Of a stretch of 64,000 bases of DNA, positions 52,532-60,457 are shown one piece after another. Made by a program: the position numbers and the translations under genes. The notes under the pieces were generated by a model. It saw only the letters and a list, made by a program, of their open reading frames with translations, was not told where the DNA came from and made no database searches. This stretch comes from JAHJDS01 sp964569795 (GTDB taxonomy: Bacteria > Desulfobacterota > Desulfarculia > Desulfarculales > JAHJDS01): the NCBI GenBank assembly GCA_964569795.1, contig CAZMVB010000001.1, positions 1 through 64,000 of the forward strand. The letters run 5' to 3'. Positions within the stretch are counted from its first letter, which is position 1; each line of letters begins with the position of its first letter.

Positions 52532-53804
52532 CCCATTTCCGCTTGTCTTCGATCTTCCTGGCGAACTCGGGGATGGTGCCCCGGTCCACGATCTCGACCT
52601 CGCCCTTGACGGCCAGGCCCTCCTGGAGGGCCTTTTCCAGCCGGCCGGCGAGCAGCGGACTGGCCGTGATCGAGCGCTTCAGCTCGACGTACAGGGTCAG
52701 CTTGTCCAGTTCCCCGGGCCGGGTGATGACCGCCTGGTAATTGATGACCTCGGGGAAGGGCCGCAAAATTTCGTCCATCTGCCAGGGGTGGATGAAGGTC
52801 CCCTTGACCTTGGTCGCCTGGTCGGTCCGGCCCATGATCCCCTTGAGCCGCGTTGATGTCCGGCCGCAGGGACAGGGCTCGGTCACCCAGGCCGACAGGT
52901 CCCCGGTGGCCAGCCGGATCAGGGGAAAGACCGGGTTGAAGGCGGTGGCCACCACCTCGCCCACCTGCCCCGGCTCGACCGGGAGGCCGGTCTCGGGATG
53001 GACCACCTCGACGATGACGTCGTCCGGGACGTGCAGCCCGTTCTGGGCCGGGCACTCGTAGCCCAGGCAGCCCATCTCGGCGATGGCGTAGTGCTGGCGG
53101 ATGACCAGGCCCAGTTTCCGCTCCAGCCGGCGGCGCATCTTCTCGGGCAGCATCTCGGCCCCGACCGCGCCCACGGCCAGCCCCAGATCATTCTTGGGAT
53201 CAAGCCCCAGGCTCTCGGCCCGCTGGGCGACGCTCATCAGGAAGCTGGGCGTCCCCATGAACCCCTCGGGCCTGAGGGTGTGCATCAGGTTGACCAGGAG
53301 TCCGGCGTTGCCCGCGCCCATGGGCAGGCAGATGGCCCCCATCCGGCCCAGGGCCTCGTCCAGCATGTGGGCGTAGGGCCAGTAGTGATAGTTGAAGGCG
53401 TTGATCACCCGGTCGCCGGGCCGGATCCCGGCGGCGAACAGGGCCTCGGCCAGGCTGCCGCCGATGAACGACTTCCGGCCGGGCACTAAAAGGGCCCCGG
53501 CCAGGATGTAGATCCGCTCCACGTCGCCCCCGATGGGATAACCCCCCAGGGGCGGGTCGGTCTGCTGGCGGTGTTTGAGGTCGTCGCGCTTCAGCAGGGG
53601 CAGCCGGGCCAGATCCTCCGGACTCCGCACCGCGCCCGGGTCCAGGCCGGCCTGATCCAGGACGGCCTGGACCGCCGGGACCTGGGCCGCGGCCCGGGTC
53701 AGAAATTCCCGCAACCTTCCGGTCAGCCGGTCGGTTCGTTGCGCGGGAGTCAGGGTCTCCGTTTCCGGTTCGAAAAATCCAGCATCTCGGGGGGACTGGT
53801 TCAT
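52524..53804 (-). CDS. paaK: Phenylacetate-CoA ligase family protein (PaaK-like)
   Basis: The 426-residue AMP-forming ligase has the PaaK pattern: Leu-Ala-Arg-Leu-Pro-Leu-Leu-Lys-Arg-Asp-Asp-Leu near residue 65, Tyr-Ala-Ile-Ala-Glu-Met-Gly (about 235), Arg-Leu-Ala-Thr-Gly-Asp-Leu-Ser (about 299) and Lys-Gly-Ile-Met-Gly-Arg-Thr-Asp. The usual glycine-rich P-loop appears altered (residues 101-115 carry Ala-Gly-Ala-Leu-Leu-Val-Pro-Gly instead of Ser-Ser-Gly-Thr-Thr-Gly), so ATP use should be tested. It overlaps the upstream kinase gene by 4 bp and the ACT gene by 8 bp. The substrate is presumed an aryl or acyl acid. Confidence 0.85.
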   Translation of the reverse strand: MNQSPRDAGFFEPETETLTPAQRTDRLTGRLREFLTRAAAQVPAVQAVLDQAGLDPGAVRSPEDLARLPLLKRDDLKHRQQTDPPLGGYPIGGDVERIYILAGALLVPGRKSFIGGSLAEALFAAGIRPGDRVINAFNYHYWPYAHMLDEALGRMGAICLPMGAGNAGLLVNLMHTLRPEGFMGTPSFLMSVAQRAESLGLDPKNDLGLAVGAVGAEMLPEKMRRRLERKLGLVIRQHYAIAEMGCLGYECPAQNGLHVPDDVIVEVVHPETGLPVEPGQVGEVVATAFNPVFPLIRLATGDLSAWVTEPCPCGRTSTRLKGIMGRTDQATKVKGTFIHPWQMDEILRPFPEVINYQAVITRPGELDKLTLYVELKRSITASPLLAGRLEKALQEGLAVKGEVEIVDRGTIPEFARKIEDKRKWDE

Positions 53805-55300
53805 AAGGCCATCCTTTCCTCGTCGCTGATCGGCAACAGCACCCGAAACGTCGAGCCCTCGCCCTCCTGGGAGGAGACGGTGATCTGGCCGTGGTGGGCC
53901 TCGACGATCTCCTTGACGATGGACAGGCCCAAGCCGGTGCCGGCGATTTGCCTGGTCTTCCCGGTCTTGATCCGGGTGAAGCGCTCGAAGATGCGCTGCT
54001 GGTCCTCGGGGGAGATGCCCAGGCCGTTGTCGGCCACGGTCAGGGCCAGGTGGCGGCCGGTCGAGGTCAGGGCGACCTCGATGGTCCCGCCCTCGGGGGT
54101 GTAGCGGACGGCGTTGGACACCAGGTTGGTCACCACCTCCTCCAGCGGTCCCGGGTCACCCAGGACCCGGGGCAGGCCCGGCGGGGCGGTGAAGGTCAGG
54201 GTCTGCTGCTTGGCCTTGGCCTTGATCAGGTGCTCCTCGACGACGCCGGCCGTCAGCCCGGCCATGTCCACGGGCACGATCTCCTGGACCAGCCGGCCGC
54301 TCTCGATCCGGCTCAGGTCCAGCAGGTTCTTGATGAAGTCGCCCAGGCCCTCGGCCCGTTCCCGGGCCCGGGCCAGGAGCTTGTGCTGCTTGTCGTTGAT
54401 CGGCCCGGCGATGCCCTCGAGGATGACCGTCAACTGCTGGTGGATGACCGCCAGGGGGGCCTTGAGGTCGTGGGCGACCACGGCCACGAACTCGCTCTTC
54501 ATCCGATCCAGCTCCTTGAGCGGGGTCACGTCCTTGACCACGGTCACCGTGCCCAGCAGTTCGCCGTCGTCGGCGGCCACCCGGGTGACGTGGGCCATGA
54601 CCGTGACCGGCACCTCGATCGCGTCGTCCCCCGGCATTTCCTGAAACAGGTACAACTGGTCCGGGCCGGTCAAGACCCGGCCCACCGAATCCACCAGAAA
54701 GGACAGGGCGCCGACCTCGGCCAGCCGCCGGCCCAGGTAGTCCCCCTCGGGCAGGTGGAGCAGTCTCATCCCGGCCGGGTTCAGAAGGACGATCTCCTGA
54801 TCGACGTTGGTCACCAGGACCCCGTCGGCCATGGACTGGACGATGGTCCTGATCCGCCCCTTCTCGGCGGTCATGGCCCGGTGGCTCAGTTCGGCCTGGA
54901 CCTTGAGTTCCTCGGTCCGGCGGGCCAGTTCGATCCGCTCCAGGGCCCGCTTGACCGCCAGGCGGAGCTGTTCCGGGGTGAACGGCTTGGTCAGCAGGTC
55001 GTAGGCCCCGTGCTGCATGGCCTCGACCGCCGCCTCGACCGTGCCCAGGCCGGTGATGACCACGACCACCTGTTCCGGGACGATCCGGCGGGCCCGTCGC
55101 AGAAACTCCAGGCCGTCCATGACCGGCATCTTCAGGTTCAGGAGGACCAGGTCGGGCCGGGTCTGTTCGAGCATTTCCAGGCCGAGCAGTCCGTTGGCGG
55201 CCTCGGCCACCCGGTAGCCCTGTCCCTCGAGGACCCGCCGGCATCCCTGAACGACGACCGGCTCGTCATCGACGATCAGAATGGTGGCGTCGGGGGCCAT
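53801..55300 (-). CDS. Histidine kinase with an N-terminal pseudo-receiver (REC-PAS-HisKA-HATPase)
   Basis: The product (499 residues from ATG 55300) starts with a receiver domain (residues about 6-120) whose acidic pair, Thr and Lys are conserved, but the phospho-acceptor position reads Leu-Leu-Asn-Leu-Lys-Met-Pro: Asp is Asn (codon 55136-55138). A PAS domain follows, then HisKA with His-Asp-Leu-Lys-Ala-Pro-Leu and HATPase with Gly-Thr-Gly-Leu-Gly-Leu-Ser. No membrane segment. The domain can therefore bind partners but not take phosphate on Asp. It is co-translated with the PaaK-like gene (4-bp overlap), linking it to the metFV operon. A sigma-54-like promoter lies just upstream. Confidence 0.9.
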   Translation of the reverse strand: MAPDATILIVDDEPVVVQGCRRVLEGQGYRVAEAANGLLGLEMLEQTRPDLVLLNLKMPVMDGLEFLRRARRIVPEQVVVVITGLGTVEAAVEAMQHGAYDLLTKPFTPEQLRLAVKRALERIELARRTEELKVQAELSHRAMTAEKGRIRTIVQSMADGVLVTNVDQEIVLLNPAGMRLLHLPEGDYLGRRLAEVGALSFLVDSVGRVLTGPDQLYLFQEMPGDDAIEVPVTVMAHVTRVAADDGELLGTVTVVKDVTPLKELDRMKSEFVAVVAHDLKAPLAVIHQQLTVILEGIAGPINDKQHKLLARARERAEGLGDFIKNLLDLSRIESGRLVQEIVPVDMAGLTAGVVEEHLIKAKAKQQTLTFTAPPGLPRVLGDPGPLEEVVTNLVSNAVRYTPEGGTIEVALTSTGRHLALTVADNGLGISPEDQQRIFERFTRIKTGKTRQIAGTGLGLSIVKEIVEAHHGQITVSSQEGEGSTFRVLLPISDEERMAL

Positions 55301-55340
55301 GGGCGCGGTTCCTTTGTGTTCTGCAAAACGCAGACATGAT

Positions 55341-55357
55341 AGCAACTGTCGTCCCCG
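55341..55357 (-). promoter_or_regulatory. Candidate sigma-54 promoter before the pseudo-receiver kinase
   Basis: On the minus strand CCGGGACGACAGTTGCT (55357-55341) has the GG and GC dinucleotides separated by 10 bp, and differs from the consensus TGGCACGN4TTGCT at two positions. Transcription would start about 30 bp before the ATG at 55300. The 169-bp gap also holds two small GC hairpins (55401-55417 and about 55438-55465) that could end the upstream transcript. Confidence 0.45.
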
Positions 55358-55469
55358 GGCGCCAGCACGGGTGATTTATTTCACAACTGGCGGCGCCCCG
55401 GGTCCCAAAAAGGGACCGACCTCGGCCGGCGCGCCGCGGCCCCGCTCAACGGAACCGCGGGGGCCGGCC

Positions 55470-57041
55470 TCAGCCGATGAGTTCGTCGTCGACCGGACCG
55501 CGGGCCTGCTCGTAGGCCTTTTTGACCACCGGCGGCGGTTCGATGGGGAGCGTGATCCGGAAGGTGGTTCCCTGGTCGGGCTCGGAGGAGACCGAGACGT
55601 CGCCGCCGTGGCGCTTGATGATGTTGTAGGTGGTGGACAGGCCCAGGCCGGTGCCCTTGCCGGCCGGTTTGGTGGTGAAGAAGGGATTGAACAGCTGGGG
55701 CAGGTGTTCCGGGGGGATGCCGGCGCCGGTGTCGCGGACCTCGATGCCGATCTGGCCGCCATCGTGGCGGGCCGAGATCTCGATTTTGCCCGGGCCGTCG
55801 ATGGCGTCGGCGGCGTTGACCAGCAGGTTGATGAAGACCTGGTTGAGCTGGCCGCTGTCGCCGATGATCCGCGGCAGGTCAGGCTGGAGATCGCGGATGA
55901 TTTCGATGTCGTGGAAGACGGCCTGGTTGGCCACGATCCGGACGGCCTGTTCGATGTTGGCCGCCAGGGACAGGCGGGTCATGGACTCACTGGGCGGCCG
56001 GGAGAACTCGAGGACGTTCTTGAGGAGGTCCTTGACCCGCAGGGTCTGCTCGACGATGAGCGTCAGGTCCTCCTGCCAGCCGTGATCCGGGTCCAGCCGC
56101 TCGGCGAGCATCTTGGCGTGGAGCAGGACCCCGCTCAGGGGATTGCTGATCTCGTGGGCCACGCCGGCGGCCAGGTTGCCCAGGGAGGCCATCTTCTCGG
56201 CCTGAAAGAGCTGGAGGTTGGTGTCCTCGAGTTCGCGGGCCATGGCCAGCCGTTCCCGGATGTCGGTGAAGATGCCCACCGAGGCCACGACCTGGCCCGC
56301 GTCGCCGCGGATCAGGGCGGCCGACAGGTCAAAGGGGAACTGCCGGCCCTGCTTGTCGATGGCCGTGAAGCGGGTGGTGATCATCTTGTCCGGTCCGCCG
56401 TAGTCGTCGCTCTTGAGGCGGCGCATGATCTCCTTGGCCAGGCCCTCGGGGTAGATCCGGGTGATGTGGATCTTGCCAATGACCTCCTCGGCGGTGTAGC
56501 CCATGATGCGCTGGGCCCCCTGGTTGAAGACGATGATGTTGCCCTGGGGGTCGGCGGCGATGATGCCGTCCACCGAGGAGTCGATGATGTTCCGGAGAAA
56601 GGTGTTGGCCTCGCGGAAGGCCTCCTGGATGCGGAGGCGCTCGGTCAGGTCCCGGATGAAGACAAAGGTCTGCAGGGGCAGGGCCTCGCCCTCGGCCTGG
56701 ATCACGGCGAAGCAGGTCTCGGTCTCGCGGGCCGTCCCGGACCGGGTGATCAGGGGCAGATCGGCGCACAACCGCAGGTCCGAGAGCGGCGGCCGGTCGG
56801 CCTGGGTCCTCATCTCCCGGAAAAACCGCCAGCCCTCCTCGTCCAGCAGCAGCCGGACGGGCATCCCGATCAGTTCGGCCGGGGTGTAACCGGTGATCTC
56901 GGCCGCCAGGGAGTTGGCCGTCCGGATGCAGTCGTCCGCGTCCAGGACCAGGATGGCGTCGTGGCCCAGCTCCAGGATGACCTGGTGGTGACGCTTCAGG
57001 GTGGCGGGATCGAGCTGCAGGGATACCGACGACCGCTTCAT
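55470..57041 (-). CDS. PAS-PAS sensor histidine kinase, soluble
   Basis: The 523-residue kinase has two PAS domains (about residues 15-135 and 145-265; the first with Leu-Val-Leu-Asp-Ala-Asp-Asp, the second with Ile-Ile-Ala-Ala-Asp-Pro-Gln-Gly-Asn), HisKA with Gly-Val-Ala-His-Glu-Ile-Ser-Asn-Pro-Leu, and HATPase with Asn-Leu-Leu-Val-Asn-Ala-Ala-Asp-Ala and Gly-Thr-Gly-Leu-Gly-Leu-Ser. No membrane helix. It is 10 bp after mlaD, so it is transcribed with the lipid-transport genes. Its cognate regulator is not obvious; the pseudo-receiver protein downstream has no phospho-acceptor, leaving the CheY-like protein at 43885 as a candidate. Confidence 0.93.
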   Translation of the reverse strand: MKRSSVSLQLDPATLKRHHQVILELGHDAILVLDADDCIRTANSLAAEITGYTPAELIGMPVRLLLDEEGWRFFREMRTQADRPPLSDLRLCADLPLITRSGTARETETCFAVIQAEGEALPLQTFVFIRDLTERLRIQEAFREANTFLRNIIDSSVDGIIAADPQGNIIVFNQGAQRIMGYTAEEVIGKIHITRIYPEGLAKEIMRRLKSDDYGGPDKMITTRFTAIDKQGRQFPFDLSAALIRGDAGQVVASVGIFTDIRERLAMARELEDTNLQLFQAEKMASLGNLAAGVAHEISNPLSGVLLHAKMLAERLDPDHGWQEDLTLIVEQTLRVKDLLKNVLEFSRPPSESMTRLSLAANIEQAVRIVANQAVFHDIEIIRDLQPDLPRIIGDSGQLNQVFINLLVNAADAIDGPGKIEISARHDGGQIGIEVRDTGAGIPPEHLPQLFNPFFTTKPAGKGTGLGLSTTYNIIKRHGGDVSVSSEPDQGTTFRITLPIEPPPVVKKAYEQARGPVDDELIG

Positions 57042-57051
57042 CGCCCCGCCG

Positions 57052-58581
57052 CTACTGCTTGGGAATGGGAACCGATGAGATCAGGTACTTGAGATCGTCG
57101 TCGTCGAACCTGAGGCCCGCGCCGACGAAGAACGAGGCCCCGCCCTGGTTGGAGACGATGTCGTCCATGCCCACGGTCACGGTCAGGTACTTCCAGATCC
57201 GGATGTCGGCGTAGGCCCGGACGCGGGGCTGGCGATCCGGATCGAAGTCAAAGACCTCGCCGGTGAGCTTGATCCGGTCGTTCCAGAGATAGTAGTCCAG
57301 GCCCACGCCGCCGGTGGACTCGAAGATGCCCGCCCGGAGTCTGAGATCGTAGAAGCGTTTGCCGATCTGGGCGTTGAGGAGCAGCTCGTTGCGGTCCCGG
57401 ATGACCCGTTTTTCGGTGTAATCCTGGCCGATGCGCGAGCCGCCGTACTCGTAGCTGGTCTCGATGGTGTTGGTCCGGCCGCGGGGCGAGTAAACCAGGC
57501 CCAGGATGTAGTACTTGTCCTGCTTGGGCTGGATGACCAGGTTCAGGGCCGACCGGCTGTCGCCGTAGCGGGTCATGTACTCGTTGCGGTAGGACACCGT
57601 GAACTTCCAGGCGTCGGTCCGGGTCAGGTAGTTGTTGACCGAGGCCAGGGCGTCGTTCAGGCGGTTGACGGTCGTGTCGTCGTTGACCAGCTTGCCCAGG
57701 GTGCCCCGGCCGCTGTTGATCTTGGCCACCACGGACCTGAGTTCGGCCAGGGTCGAGTTCAGGCGGCGGATGGTGGTGTCGCTCTGGATGAGCTGGCCCA
57801 GGGTGCCCCGGCCCGAGGCCAGTCTCATGGAGATCTTCCGCAGGGCGTACATCGTCCCGACCAGGACCCGGGACGACTGGGAGACGCTCTTGATGATCCG
57901 CTCGATGTTTTCCCGGTTGTTGGCGATGATGGACTTCATGTCCCCGGAGAAGGCCTTCATGTCCCGGGAGAAGTCGGAAATATTGGCGATGATCCGATCG
58001 ACCTTGGCCTGGTTGCGGGTCAGGGTCTGGTTGAGCTTGGCGGTCAGCTCGGCCAGGTTCTTGAGCGACTGCTGGATGTTGCGGGTGGACTCGGGGGAGG
58101 CGATGGACCTCTTCAGGGCCAGGGAGATGTCTTTCATGTCGGCGGCGATGTCGCCGACCTTGGCCAGGACCCGGGAGAGGTCGGCCGGGGTCTGGGTCCG
58201 GACGATGCGCCCGCCGGAGCTGACCTGGGGCAAGGCCACGCCGCGGCTGACCTCGACGTACTTGTCCCCGAGCACGCCCCGGGTCTGGATGCTGACCACC
58301 GAATCGACCGGGATCGAGATGCCCCGTTTGATGGTCAGGACGATCTTGGCCCGGCCCTGGTACAGGTCGATCTGGCGGACGGTGCCGATGGGGATGCCGG
58401 CCATCTCCACGGCCACGCCGCGCTTCAGACCGGCCGCCGACGGGAACACGGCCCAGACCTCGTAGCCGGATTTGCCCACCAGCTCGAACTTGCCGATCCT
58501 GAGGCTGCCCCAGGCCAGGATGATCAGGCCGATCAGAACGAAGATGCCGACCTTGGCCTCGGTTCCGAACCGTCGCTCCAT
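57052..58581 (-). CDS. mlaD: MlaD-like MCE protein with probable C-terminal outer-membrane beta-barrel
   Basis: The product (509 residues from ATG 58581) has an N-terminal membrane anchor (about residues 12-30), one MCE domain (about 38-115, with Val-Glu-Met-Ala-Gly-Ile-Pro-Ile-Gly and Gly-Asp-Lys-Tyr-Val-Glu-Val), a long helical region with two copies of a Gly-Arg-Gly-Thr-Leu-Gly repeat (about 255-320), and a final 175 residues of alternating Tyr/Phe/Leu strands resembling a small beta-barrel. E. coli MlaD is about 180 residues without this part. The layout matches the transenvelope MlaD reported in Veillonella, which bridges both membranes without MlaC. Genes for MlaE and MlaF lie upstream; none for MlaB or MlaC. 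Confidence 0.88.
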   Translation of the reverse strand: MERRFGTEAKVGIFVLIGLIILAWGSLRIGKFELVGKSGYEVWAVFPSAAGLKRGVAVEMAGIPIGTVRQIDLYQGRAKIVLTIKRGISIPVDSVVSIQTRGVLGDKYVEVSRGVALPQVSSGGRIVRTQTPADLSRVLAKVGDIAADMKDISLALKRSIASPESTRNIQQSLKNLAELTAKLNQTLTRNQAKVDRIIANISDFSRDMKAFSGDMKSIIANNRENIERIIKSVSQSSRVLVGTMYALRKISMRLASGRGTLGQLIQSDTTIRRLNSTLAELRSVVAKINSGRGTLGKLVNDDTTVNRLNDALASVNNYLTRTDAWKFTVSYRNEYMTRYGDSRSALNLVIQPKQDKYYILGLVYSPRGRTNTIETSYEYGGSRIGQDYTEKRVIRDRNELLLNAQIGKRFYDLRLRAGIFESTGGVGLDYYLWNDRIKLTGEVFDFDPDRQPRVRAYADIRIWKYLTVTVGMDDIVSNQGGASFFVGAGLRFDDDDLKYLISSVPIPKQ

Positions 58582-58606
58582 CAAGCGCCCCGAAAAGGTT
58601 GTGTCA

Positions 58607-58636
58607 ATATTAGTTTATCAGGTGCCGCGACGTCAA
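58607..58636 (-). promoter_or_regulatory. Possible internal promoter for mlaD
   Basis: On the minus strand TTGACG (58636-58631) and TAATAT (58612-58607) are 18 bp apart, ending about 25 bp before the mlaD ATG, in the 102-bp gap after mlaF. Confidence 0.4.
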
Positions 58637-58683
58637 GCACCTTGCCCCGCCCCGGGTCCGTGACCGCCCCCGGCCCCGGGACG

Positions 58684-59430
58684 TCAGACCACCTGGATCG
58701 GTCCCTTGGCCCGGCCGTGGATGAACTGCTGGACGTAGGGGTTGTCGCTGGCCTGGATCTCGTCCGGCGATCCCTGGGCGATGATCTGCCCCTCGTAGAG
58801 CATGGCGATGTGGTCGGCGATCTGGTAGGCCCCCTCGATATCGTGGCTGATGACCAGGGCGGTCACCCCCAACTGGGCCTGGGTCTCCTTGATCAGCCGG
58901 TTGATGGCGTCGCACATGATCGGGTCCAGGCCGGTGGTCGGCTCGTCGAACAGGAGGATTTGCGGCTCGAGGGCGATGGCCCGGGCCAGGCCGACCCGTT
59001 TTCTCATGCCCCCGGACAGGTTGGCCGGGATTTCGTCCTCGATGCCCGACAGCCCCACCAGCCGCAGCTTTTCGGAGACCACCTCCCGGGCCTGGCGGCG
59101 GCTGAGGCCGGTGTGCTCGTGGAGGGGGAAGGCGACGTTGTCGCCGACGGTCATCGAATCGAACAGGGCCGCGTCCTGGAAGAGCATGCCGATCTTGCGC
59201 CGGACCTGATTGAGGCGGTATTCGCTCATCCGGGTGATGTCCTGGTCGTCGATCATGACCCGCCCCTCGTCGGGCTTGATCAGGCCGATGACGTGCTTGA
59301 GCAGGACGCTCTTGCCGCCGCCGGACCGGCCGATGATGACCGTGATCTCCCCCTTGAGGCAGTGGAGGTCGATGCCCCGCAACACCTGGTGGCGGTCAAA
59401 GCTCTTGTGCAGATCGACGATCTTGATCAT
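58684..59430 (-). CDS. mlaF: Mla-type ABC transporter ATPase
   Basis: The 248-residue ATPase has Walker A Gly-Arg-Ser-Gly-Gly-Gly-Lys-Ser (about residue 34), the Q-loop, ABC signature Leu-Ser-Gly-Gly-Met-Arg-Lys-Arg-Val (the Met-Arg-Lys-Arg form is characteristic of MlaF/Ttg2A), Walker B Leu-Leu-Phe-Asp-Glu-Pro and switch His. It powers lipid movement through MlaE. Its ATG overlaps the mlaE stop by one base. Confidence 0.95.
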   Translation of the reverse strand: MIKIVDLHKSFDRHQVLRGIDLHCLKGEITVIIGRSGGGKSVLLKHVIGLIKPDEGRVMIDDQDITRMSEYRLNQVRRKIGMLFQDAALFDSMTVGDNVAFPLHEHTGLSRRQAREVVSEKLRLVGLSGIEDEIPANLSGGMRKRVGLARAIALEPQILLFDEPTTGLDPIMCDAINRLIKETQAQLGVTALVISHDIEGAYQIADHIAMLYEGQIIAQGSPDEIQASDNPYVQQFIHGRAKGPIQVV

Positions 59431-60200
59431 CAGAACATGACCGCCGTCAGGAAATAGTCGGAGATGATGATGCTCAGGCTGGCCAGGACCACGGCCTGGG
59501 TGGTGGCCCGACCCACCCCCTCGGCCCCGCCCCGGGTGTAGTAGCCCTTGTAGCAGCCGATGAGGGTCAAGATCAGGCCGAAGACCACGGCCTTGGCCAG
59601 GCCGTTGAGGACGTCGTCCAGGCCCAGGTACTCGATGGTCTTGGCCACGTACAGCCCACCGTCCACCCCCAGCAGCTTGACCGAGACGATGTAGCCGCCG
59701 AAGATCCCGAGCAGATCGGCGATGACCGTCAGCAGGGGCAGCATGACCAGCCCGGCCAGAATCCGGGGGACCACCAGGTACTGGACCGGATTGGCGGCCA
59801 TGACCGTCAGGGCGTCGATCTGCTCGGTGACGCGCATCGTCCCCAGCTCGGCGGCCATGGCCGAGCCGGCCCGGCCGGTGACCATCAAGGCCGTCAGGAC
59901 CGGACCCAGCTCCCGGGTCAGGGCCAGGGCGACCACCGGGCCGACGTAGCCCTCGGCCCCGAACAGATTGAACCCGTAATAACTCTGCAGGGCGAACACG
60001 CCGCCGGAGAAGACGCCGGTCAGGATGACCACCGGCAGGCTCCGGACGCCCACGAACTCCATCTGCTTGATCACCAGGTACAGGCGAAACGGGGGGCGGA
60101 ACATCCAGAGCACGGCCCGCAGGAACAGGAGCAGGATCTGGCCCATCTGCTCGATGCCGTCGATCACCGTCCGGCCGAGATAGTTGAGCAATGTGAACAT
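59430..60200 (-). CDS. mlaE: Mla-type ABC transporter permease
   Basis: The product (256 residues from ATG 60200) has five to six membrane helices and the MlaE signatures: Gly-Val-Phe-Ser-Gly-Gly-Val-Phe-Ala-Leu-Gln-Ser, Leu-Thr-Arg-Glu-Leu-Gly-Pro-Val-Leu-Thr-Ala-Leu, Gly-Ser-Ala-Met-Ala-Ala-Glu-Leu-Gly-Thr-Met and Glu-Gln-Ile-Asp-Ala-Leu. It is the inner-membrane channel for phospholipid trafficking between membranes. An in-frame start at 60407 would add an unconserved leader that runs through the predicted promoter, so it is rejected. First gene of the mlaEFD set. Confidence 0.95.
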   Translation of the reverse strand: MFTLLNYLGRTVIDGIEQMGQILLLFLRAVLWMFRPPFRLYLVIKQMEFVGVRSLPVVILTGVFSGGVFALQSYYGFNLFGAEGYVGPVVALALTRELGPVLTALMVTGRAGSAMAAELGTMRVTEQIDALTVMAANPVQYLVVPRILAGLVMLPLLTVIADLLGIFGGYIVSVKLLGVDGGLYVAKTIEYLGLDDVLNGLAKAVVFGLILTLIGCYKGYYTRGGAEGVGRATTQAVVLASLSIIISDYFLTAVMF

Positions 60201-60286
60201 GTTTGGCGTCCGATGAGAGTCGGCTGATCGACCGGCCCCGGAGGTTGAACCTTGTTTTTCAACCACTGGAAATTTTAGGCTTTTCG

Positions 60287-60316
60287 AGTATAGCTGCATC
60301 GAGTCGGGCAAGTCAA
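60287..60316 (-). promoter_or_regulatory. Sigma-70 promoter of the mlaEFD operon
   Basis: On the minus strand TTGACT (60316-60311) and TATACT (60292-60287) are 18 bp apart, both close to consensus. Transcription would start near 60280, about 80 bases before mlaE. The leader includes a short hairpin (gttgaa/ttcaac, about 60244-60263). Confidence 0.6.
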
Positions 60317-60336
60317 GACCGTGTTCGGTTTTTTCA

Positions 60337-60366
60337 TTGACACCCCCGAACGGCCCTTGATACCAA
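60337..60366 (+). promoter_or_regulatory. Possible promoter of the thiDN-thiC operon
   Basis: A perfect TTGACA (60337-60342) is followed after 18 bp by TACCAA (60361-60366), a weak -10. It points toward thiDN and is back to back with the mlaE promoter. Confidence 0.35.
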
Positions 60367-60409
60367 TAGCCCAGGAAACACGGCCCACGGGCCGAGCGTG
60401 CGGTCAATC

Positions 60410-60441
60410 GTCGGCAGAGAGGGGCGGCCCTTTCTGCCGAC
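60410..60441 (+). promoter_or_regulatory. Long hairpin in the thiDN leader
   Basis: Arms 60410-60423 and 60428-60441 form a 14-bp stem (one G-U pair, otherwise Watson-Crick: gtcggcaga pairs with tctgccgac, then aggg with ccct) closed by the tetraloop gcgg. It ends 16 bp before the thiDN ATG, close to the AGAGAAG ribosome site. Only three Ts follow, so intrinsic termination is doubtful. No TPP riboswitch sequence is seen upstream of either thiamine gene. Confidence 0.6.
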
Positions 60442-60457
60442 TTTGCCAGAGAAGTAA

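Noticed and set aside
59430..60407. Longer MlaE starting at 60407
   Set aside because: The added 69 residues would be encoded across the predicted promoter and have no MlaE likeness; ATG 60200 gives the usual family length.
60317..60457. TPP riboswitch before the thiamine genes
   Set aside because: The conserved pieces (CTGAGA, ACCTGA-like core) are not present; only a simple hairpin is seen.
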